Below the pieces are notes generated by a model. It was not told the DNA's origin and searched no databases. It saw only the letters and a list, made by a program, of their open reading frames with translations. The translations under genes and the position numbers were made by a program. Source: Eudromia elegans (Eukaryota > Chordata > Aves > Tinamiformes > Tinamidae). From it: a stretch of 64,000 bases of DNA. The stretch lies in the NCBI GenBank assembly GCA_003342815.1, contig PTEX01000024.1:1431159-1495158 (forward strand). Reading direction: 5' to 3'. Position 1 is the stretch's first letter. Each line of letters starts with the position of its first letter. Below, piece after piece: positions 54,916-64,000 of the stretch.

Positions 54916-55304
54916 ACTCACAACGAAGTCACAAAGCAGATTAACTTCTCTCATCCTCTTGGGTCTTGTTTTTGTGTATAGCATAAAAGAAATGCTGCCA
55001 CAGCTTTATTTTCCTACTGGTATTTTTGCTAAGAGTTGACATTGAAGCTCTTAAATATGCGCAGATGTCAGCTTGATAGAGGACAAATCACGTGTGGTTG
55101 GTGCAGCACATTCACTGCTTCCTGCTAGCATGTTTATGGGATGGTTTAATTACTTTGTACTGCTGCTGCGTTAAGATTTTGCTGGGGAAAAAAAACCCCA
55201 AGAAAATATTAATAATTGCTGATTGAAACACAGGAATTCATTTCTTGATGCAATGCATATTCACTTCCAGGCTGTTTGTGAAGGCGGAGTAGAGCAGCAA
55301 ACGC

Positions 55305-55565
55305 ATTAGAAATTCCGCAGCGGAGCAGTCGTGAGCTGCTGGCGGGAATGCCGCTGCCGTCCAAGGGAGCAGCAGCGCATGCGTCCTCGCCGCCAGACCA
55401 GGTGCCCTGTGAGCCGGTCCTGCACGGGCCGCCTTGGCGCTCCCGTCACAGCAAGGGCGCTCCTGGCGCTCCAGCTGCAGGCGGCCGTGCCAAGCTTGGC
55501 GTGGGCGTTCTCATCGAGAACAGAACACGGTTCAAAGGGCACCGCTTGGCTCACAGTGACCTTGA
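55305..55565. other. CpG-rich patch, intron 2
   Basis: About 260 bases with many CpGs (GGAATGCCGCTGCCGTCC, GCGCATGCGTCCTCGCCGCC). It lies 400 bases after the 54 kb island and may belong to the same regulatory domain. No gene was recognised. Confidence 0.5.
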
Positions 55566-57264
55566 AGTCTAAAATAAGAGACACTTAAACCACTGCTTTC
55601 TGCATCGATAAATTAAATATATCTATGGAAATATTCGTGAAAGAATCCATGCTAGCTGTTTTGGCGATACGAAACTTACCTTCAAAGAAGCTCTTCAAGT
55701 AAATGAAAGAGTTTGACTACCCATGGCTTAACAGACATCATTGCTCTGCATCCCCAGTATGAGGCTTCAGCGCAGGTAACAGTTTTAAATAGCTAGTTAT
55801 TAAACAGAAGTTTGTATAGGATAGATAGCAAAGTATAGGTATTTAGACAACCGTCTATTCAAAAATGGAAAAATATCTCAAGTATTTGCTGATTGCTTCA
55901 TCTAAAGGCCTGACTAAGAATAAAAGAGAAATTTTAGAAGGAAAAAATCTAAAGAGAAATTAAAAAAAGGAAAAAAAGGCACAGAAAAATAAAGTTAGGC
56001 TACCCCTGAGCACAGCCCAGAAGCTCAGAAAGGCGAGAGCCTTAAATACGTATTCAGGAGGTGTTACAGTGGGCGCCCTCTGCAAGCGGGCAGGCTTTTG
56101 AGACTGGTGACCTGGGTCATCTGGGACCAAATATTATCATCTAGATGTTTTTGCTTGTGTAAAAATACAGTTTCTTCATTTGACATTATTATGTCAACAT
56201 ACGTTTTCCATAATGGAATATTACATCAAGAACTGCATCAGCTAGACCATGCATTTTAGGTAATATGCTTTTAAGTATCTTGCAGACCACGCTGGATGAT
56301 GAGATGTATAGGAAGATGATCAAGAGGTGACTGCTGACACAGTGGGCAGGTCTGTTGCTCATGGATCTGAGCCACTATAAATAGGACTATTTTTTATTTC
56401 TAATTCCTACTTGAAACAGGAAATCCATGGCTTTATTTCAACACAGCGACTTTTTCAAGGCACCTTATTATGTTCAGTTAGATTATAGGTATTGATGACA
56501 AGGGAAATACTAAGGCTTCTTTTGGAAGTAAAGAATATAATTAAAAATTTTACCTTAATTAGAAACTGAAAATATTTAATTGTAGCACTATCTTCTTAAT
56601 TAATGTATCTATTTATAAGACAATAGAAAGGTGTATGAAGTGTTTGGAAGCCCTGTGACAAGTTCTAAAATACAGTCTCAAGAGGCAAGAAAGGAGAATT
56701 GTGACACAATTTGCTTCAGTTAAGTATGATTATTATTATACTCTATTCTGTATTATGATGGTCCATGTTTATATTATATTCTTTCTTATGTACAAGCACA
56801 CACATTTTTCCCCTGGTGCAGAGGAAAATAAATTTTATTTAGCAAACTGGTAGCAATTTAGCAATCTGGTAAAATTATCTTAACGTAGTTTCAGAATAGG
56901 TAACTTTTTTGGTGTTAGTATGCTTAGGTGCACGGTACAGCGTTTCTTTGCCATACAGTGAGGGGAGCAGCCATTATAATAGTAATTCTGGTAGACAGTT
57001 ACTACAGAAAGATAGCTTAAATAGTGCAGAAGCGGGTTTTGTGATAAGACATTCTGAGAATTAGGTCATTTTGGGTTCAATTGCCCATTATTCAGATGTG
57101 TCATTCTGGAGCTCACAGTGAATGCGATTATGATCATTACCCAATTAAGACACTACTGTGAAGTGACAAGCCTGACACTGCATGAGCTCCATCTAACACA
57201 GGGTTTCCTTAAAAAATCCCTTTACCGCTTCTTACGTCTGTCCTTACCTTTTCGTTAAGCGCAA

Positions 57265-57435
57265 GTCAAGCCGTGCAGTTTGGTGCAGCCCTTGTGCCGT
57301 TTTTGCGGTGAGCACACGTGTCACGCGGTGTTGCCGGGTCTGCCCCGTGAGCCCGACGAGACGTGGCGTGGTTTTGGTAGCTGGCTGGCGTCGCGCTCCA
57401 AGCTGACCCGCGGACTCTGTTCAGTTCCTTAGTGC
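57265..57435. other. CpG-rich patch, intron 2
   Basis: About 170 bases with dense CpG (CACGCGGTGTTGCCGGG, CCCGACGAGACGTGGCG, GGCGTCGCGCTCC). A 73-codon minus-strand frame lies over it without a recognised family. Confidence 0.5.
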
Positions 57436-57591
57436 TTGCTGGGTTAAACACCTCAGCTCCGAGGCTGCTGATCCTGAGGCATTCCAAAGGCCCATGCGGG
57501 ACCAGATTTACAGTGTATTTAATACAGTGGTTATTACTTTATTTTACTTTTCAAATAAGTGATAGGCCAATTAAGGGAGGGGAAGGCCCAG

Positions 57592-57621
57592 TATAGTGGG
57601 GGTCTTTTATACCCCCCTATA
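57592..57621. repeat. Bulged 10-bp hairpin
   Basis: TATAGTGGGGG pairs with CCCCCCTATA around a nine-base loop, TCTTTTATA, with one bulged T. G/C-rich inner stem and A/T-rich outer stem. Confidence 0.6.
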
Positions 57622-58039
57622 GAATAGAAAGCACTACTAATACCAAAGGCGTGACTTTTATCCAACTAAGTTTTTTTTTTTCTATTTATATAAAGCTTTA
57701 TCCAATTCAGAATGCTAATTAAAAGCTGATAATTTGTTCTTTCAGCTCAATTTACATCAGGTCTGCTCACACGGAATACCAATCTAGATTTTCTAGCACC
57801 TCATATGCAATTTGTGATAAACACTCAAAATGGGTCACGTTCTGCGGAACCAAGGCTTAACACATAATTTTAGTTTTTTGAAAGTAATAGAATGATTTAC
57901 AAGAAAAATGTTCTTTTAGATTTACATTAAAATTTCTTTTACCTCCTCAGTTTACTACTTCAGCTTGTAAAATCTCTCCTGAAGAGGGATTATTAGACGG
58001 GATGGTTTTGCCTCTTTTAGCACTGCTTTTACTCGGCCT

Positions 58040-58360
58040 TCGTGGCTTTCTTCCCCCCCGCCCCGTTTCCCGGAGCAGGCGCTCAGTGAATCCCTAGTAA
58101 AGCAGCTCGGTGTTCGCAAGGCCCCAGCCGCACCCGCGGCGTCTTGCTAGGCTGCCCGGCCCAGCCGCACCGCGCTGGGGAGCTGCAGCGTGCCAGGCCC
58201 GGCACGAGCCTCGAGGGAGGGCGGCTTGCTGGCCCGAGCCCGCGTGGGGGACGGGGACAGGACCCCGTTGCCGGGCAGGCTGGTCGGGCCGTGCTGGGTT
58301 CCTGCATCCAAAGCGGAGCTCTGGCAGCTGCCCTGGCTGCACCGCGCTCGTAAACCCGTG
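58040..58360. other. CpG-rich island, intron 2
   Basis: About 320 bases with very frequent CpG (CCCCCCCGCCCCGTTTCCCG, CGCACCCGCGGCGTC, GCCCGCGTGGGGGACGGGG). Overlapping frames of up to 187 codons (+) and 105 codons (-). No family was recognised. With the 54, 55, 57, 59.7 and 60.6 kb patches it forms a cluster in the 3' half of intron 2. Confidence 0.55.
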
Positions 58361-59786
58361 GCAATTCCCTACGTTGATGTACGAGGTGGTGGCATTTCAA
58401 ACGCTGTGCCCTGGTGCACTGAGAGCTGCCTGGATTTCAGTCAGAGTTCTGCCGTTTCCTTTAACTGCATCAGTCAGGTTGGCTCTGACCTCCCTAGTGA
58501 AAACTACAGTTTATTTCAAATTGCTCCAAAATCCGTTTTTGTCCCTAGTCTGCTGTTGTTGCAGCATTTCTGACGGCAGCCGCCTGCTTTTGCTGTGCTG
58601 CCCAAACCAACCCAATCACCTGCACAAGCCCTGGGGGCAGCCTCTCCTTCCTCTTCCCTCTGTCCTACGCTGACCATTGGGAACAGGCGTTGAGTGAACA
58701 CCTCACGCTGAGGAGGAGCAGGGAACGCGGGGTACAGAGGAACCGCGAATGCACTGGAAAGGAAGAGAGTCTCCTTGGAGGATGAAATTGCTAAAATTAA
58801 AAAAAAAATACAAGTTTTACAGGCAACAAACAGACTTTTCTTTAAACCAAACTCAGTTTTGCAGCTCACTGGCAAGTGTCACTTTAAGCATAGTTCCGCC
58901 TTAGCCTTATTGCTAATTATATTTCACTGTTAGAAGTGACTCTGGCTTTGATTTCACATTTGCATTTCATTTTCACCTCCTGAAACCCTTTCTTCCAACT
59001 CTTGTCATCGGGTTTGCCACTCGGAATTGTTGACCTGTAACCTGAAGTATACTCCAGAATGGGCCTGTCACTGAACAAAGCAGATGAGCCTTGTGAAACT
59101 TGCATTTTTTTAACAGTGAAGGTCCTAATACTGCCATATATTGCACGGAAGGGACATAAAAATTATCTTGCTGTTTGAACACTGCTTTTGTCTGAAAAAG
59201 CTTAAGTAAATGTGTAATAGATTTGCCAACCATAGCTTTTCACGGTCAAGCTTTGTTTTAACTTTTGCTTTTCTTGGAGCAGTTTCCCCCTCCTGCAGCA
59301 CAAGAGGTTTTAGGCAGCTCCTTTCTGTTTGCAGTGAGCAGTGCTCCAGAGCCAGGTTTTGCAGTAATGGGCCAGTGCAGCTCTCCTTGCGAGACAGGGT
59401 TTGGGGTGGCACTAATATTCTCTATTCATTAGCTAAACCTGGTACGTGCATTGCCACCAATGCAGAATGTTTAGGAAGAATGACTATTTAACAGGCGTGA
59501 GCATTATGAAATGAAAATGGAAAATGGAGCAAATGTCAGTGGTGTTTGTTTTGTTTTCCCACTCCTGACATGGAAAATAATAATGTGGATATTAATGCTA
59601 CTCTCTTGACCCTTTTTAGAGATTTGGAGGCTATTTTTAAGGCAGGAATTATATCTAGGATTTATCCTTCAGAGAAGGAAATCACCTGGTTGGAAAGAGA
59701 CTTTTGGAGGCTCAGGCGCATTTCCTTCCCTGGCACTGCTGGGCTCGGCGCCTGCGCGGGCAGCACTGGAAGGGGCAGCTCCTCCC

Positions 59787-59878
59787 GTGCCCCTCGAGCA
59801 ACTCAACCTGTGCCCCTCGAGCAGCTTGCCCTGTGACTCCCAAGTGGCTCCCGCCATGCCCCTGGAGCGCCGCCCCTG
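59787..59878. repeat. 23-bp minisatellite, about four copies
   Basis: Four consecutive 23-base units start at 59787, 59810, 59833 and 59856. The first two begin GTGCCCCTCGAGCA, the third GTGACTCCCAAGTG, the fourth ATGCCCCTGGAGCG. Units 1 and 2 are close copies; 3 and 4 are decayed. GC-rich and CpG-containing, inside a GC-rich patch (about 59,700-59,910). Likely length-polymorphic. Since 23 is not a multiple of three, the array would not encode a simple peptide repeat. Confidence 0.75.
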
Positions 59879-60539
59879 GGCCCCCGGCAGCCACGCGGGC
59901 AGGATACTTCCCCAGTCACTTTTGAATGTTTCTTTTTTCCATTTTACACCAGTTCCTCCTTTTCATTTAAAAGGTGGCTGAGATTCGAGGCAACCTTAAA
60001 TTTAGGCCAATGCAATAAATAGTCTTCTACAGAGGTATTGATTCACTGTCACTTCTGTGATATTTTATCTTTTTCCCTTGCTATATCTTACGAAATCTTA
60101 GCTAAATCACTGACTTGCATCAGCACTTCCACTGTGCTGAATAACTTCCTTTCATCTCCTGATTGTCTTTACGGACATACTTTATCTATGTTTGGCTACA
60201 TTTAAAATTTTTACATCGACATTAGTTATGGCGACTGTTAGTATGTTAATTAGGAATGCTTGAGGAAAAACAGTATGTTTTCTAGGTGGATTTTTTGTTC
60301 AATTTTATGTGTTTTGCAATGACTTGATATAAATCTGCAGAACAGGCTGCTGTTCTCTAGCTCTGGCTCCTGGACATTCAGGCCTTTGCTCCCAGGTCTG
60401 GGTACGTTCACTTGCAGTAACTGCTCTGGTTAGCGCAGTCTCCATTTCCTGCTGGGGTTTTCTAAAAAGTAAATTGACAGATTCCTAGAGCTTTTGTCCA
60501 ATAAAGCATTATTGGCAGCAGCAGTTTCTGCTTGCTACC

Positions 60540-60745
60540 AAAGGCGCAAGCAAGTCTGGGCTTGGAGACGAAGGCAGGAGCTGCTGGTTTGTGCCCGTTA
60601 TACTGCAGGGTTGAGCGTACGGGATGGGGCGCTTCGGAGGGGAATCAGAGCGTGGCCGGCCTGGTCTGCGCGCCGGGACAGGCACCACGGAACAGCCTCT
60701 TCTGCGTCTCCCTGCCCCGAGCGGAACCCAGGGGAAGGGAGGGAA
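60540..60745. other. CpG-rich patch, intron 2
   Basis: About 200 bases with clustered CpG (GGGCGCTTCGGAGG, GTGGCCGGCC, GCGCGCCGGG). A 143-codon plus frame crosses it without a recognised domain. Confidence 0.45.
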
Positions 60746-61493
60746 TTCCTGCAGAGGCTGAATAAAAGAACGCTGTATGTTTTAAGCAGATGGCATACTA
60801 ATATCAAGCACAATTTGCTGCTTAACCGTAAGTTTTACAAGAACAGCCTTGTTTTGGCGAAGCTGTTGTTTTACAATACTTCATTCGGAGGCAGGCTGAA
60901 GAGAACTATTCTCATCTGTAGTTAGGCCAATTTATCTTTCATGTGCTCCACTCTTTGGTGTTCAGCTGTGATGGTTCCGAGCTTTATTGACCAACTGTGA
61001 TGCTTTAGACAAGGTATGCAAATAATAATGAAACAAATTAATTCTGTCCCTAGTATGTAAAGTTATTTTAAAACCAAAGCCCCTGGCAGTAGGCTGCACC
61101 TGCAGCAACATCAGTGTTTCTATTCCTAATAAGATGAACTCCAAGCTGGGGGGATGGCATTGATTTTATGTTTTTACTGTCTATTTTTATTTCAAAGGGT
61201 GAATTTTGAGATGCAGAAGGACTTGCTGAGAGGGCAACAGACATAACTGGTTCAAACCTAGGAAACAATTTTATTAAATGTTTGTTTCTGTTTTATATGA
61301 GTCCATTCAATCTGTTTCATACACTTGTGATCACTGAATGAATTTTCCTTTTGGTGTTGGAAACAACTCTTCACTGTAGGAATATCTCCATTAGCATTCA
61401 GCAAGTCTGCATATCATTTGCTGTTCTTTACTTTCTATTTTGAGAATTAATTTGGGAGAGAAAATTACCATGTGATATTGATGATCAGTCATC

Positions 61494-61529
61494 CTCTATA
61501 ACATATACATACTCTATAACATATGCCTT
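61494..61529. repeat. 18-bp tandem duplication
   Basis: CTCTATAACATAT begins at 61494 and again at 61512, with diverged last five bases in each 18-base unit. Minor slippage repeat about 1.1 kb before exon 3. Confidence 0.7.
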
Positions 61530-62493
61530 GTCGAAATGAATAGCGGTCGATCCATTCATTGCCTGAAAGCTGATTTTGTTTAGGTGCTTTTGAAGAGTAA
61601 ACTGAATAGTTGGGATTTTATTCTAACTTAAATTCTTGTAAATACTGCATGGTGGTGTGGCAGCAAAAGACCTGGAATCAATTCACTCTATTTGAGACTT
61701 CCAATGTGAATCCGAGTGAATTATTTAGTATCACTGCACTCAAGTATCTTTATGCTTGTTGCCTATGTTGAAGTGGGGAATTGGTTGGGTGATAAAAGGG
61801 CATAGAGATATGGATGAAGAGAATGATAATGGGGAAGAAAGGACTTCAGTGTGAAAACTTCTACATAGATTCAAAACAGCCCATTAGATTTGGAAGGATG
61901 GGAGAAAATCCCTTAGGGACTGCTAAATACAACGGCACTGTCACTGGCTGAGGTCTCTGCATCGCTAATCACTGTTACTACCTGCCTGCTCTCTTCTCGT
62001 TTTCTTCCCTAGGCAGTCACTGGAGGCAGGTCGCTGGTCTGACCTAATTTGACTCTTCTCGTCTTATGTTTCACTGCAGAATAGCTGTTCACCCACAGAA
62101 ACAGGGTTCTGGATGGGATTTTCCCATCAAGGTCTAAATGATTTTGGCTATATAAGCCATACCTTAGTCACGGCATAAAAAAAGGGCAAGTTCTGCTAAG
62201 AAGGCTAAGTCTTTACAACCTAGAAGAGGAGCTAAGCCAGGTCTTGGGGAGTGGATCCATGCAGTGGGACTGCCTAAAACCTGATCTCAGAGGTAACATG
62301 CACTAAGTGGATGGTTAAGTGTGACCCCAGCAAGGAGAATAGACAAAGTAGGCTGCCTCGTCTTCAGAACAGGAGAGCCCTTGACACCCAGCGTATGAGG
62401 ACTCCTCACACTCCTCCGTGACTTCGCTGGACATCAGGGGTTTGGGGGACTGTATATTTTTGAGAAGCTAAAAAAAAGTAGCCTACGATTTAG

Positions 62494-64000
<1,507 letters not shown>

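Noticed and set aside
57065..57082. tRNA T-arm-like GGGTTCAATTGCCC
   Set aside because: Isolated small stem; no A box or other arms.
58110..58673. 187-codon plus frame over the 58 kb CpG island
   Set aside because: Arg/Pro/Ala-rich from GC composition; overlapping frames on the other strand are equally open.
61249..61260. tRNA B-box-like GGTTCAAACC
   Set aside because: No A box at the expected distance and no acceptor stem.

Overview
The window looks like vertebrate nuclear DNA, most likely from a bird or another sauropsid. It is AT-rich and non-coding except for two short, well-formed exons with canonical splice sites. Recognisable interspersed repeats are very sparse, GC/CpG-rich patches of a few hundred bases are scattered through AT-rich sequence, and there is no bacterial or viral gene organisation. 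The species call is inference. The gene call is firm.

The only protein-coding gene I can support is CNKSR2 (connector enhancer of kinase suppressor of Ras 2) on the + strand. Exon 2 (45375-45538) carries most of the SAM domain. Exon 3 (62626-62828) carries the start of the CRIC domain. The two exons join in phase 0. Exon 2 begins in phase 1 and exon 3 ends in phase 2, so at least one coding exon lies before exon 2 and many follow exon 3. I looked for the usual first coding exon (SAM N-terminus, Lys-Trp-Ser-Pro and a Trp-Met-Lys end) in the first 45 kb and did not find it. Most or all of 1-45374 is therefore intron 1, possibly with some upstream flank.

Layout: 1-45374 is intron 1 or flank. 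It holds poly-A/T tracts, an AT microsatellite near 12.75-12.83 kb, a small CpG-dense island at 8.24-8.43 kb, further GC-rich patches at 6.7-7.3, 35.2, 36.6, 40.0, 41.3-41.7 and 42.2-42.6 kb, and several hairpins and short tandem duplications. Exon 2 follows, then intron 2 (45539-62625, about 17.1 kb), whose second half (54.2-60.7 kb) has six GC/CpG-rich patches and a 23-bp minisatellite at 59787-59878. Exon 3 follows, then the start of intron 3.

The leads most worth checking are two possible alternative first exons of CNKSR2. One, at about 45060-45114, ends in a full-consensus donor only 260 bases before exon 2 and is in frame with it. The other lies in the 8.2-8.4 kb CpG island and ends in a phase-compatible donor at 8425/8426. 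The long open frames in GC-rich patches on both strands look like composition effects, not genes. I did not find a novel multi-gene system here.
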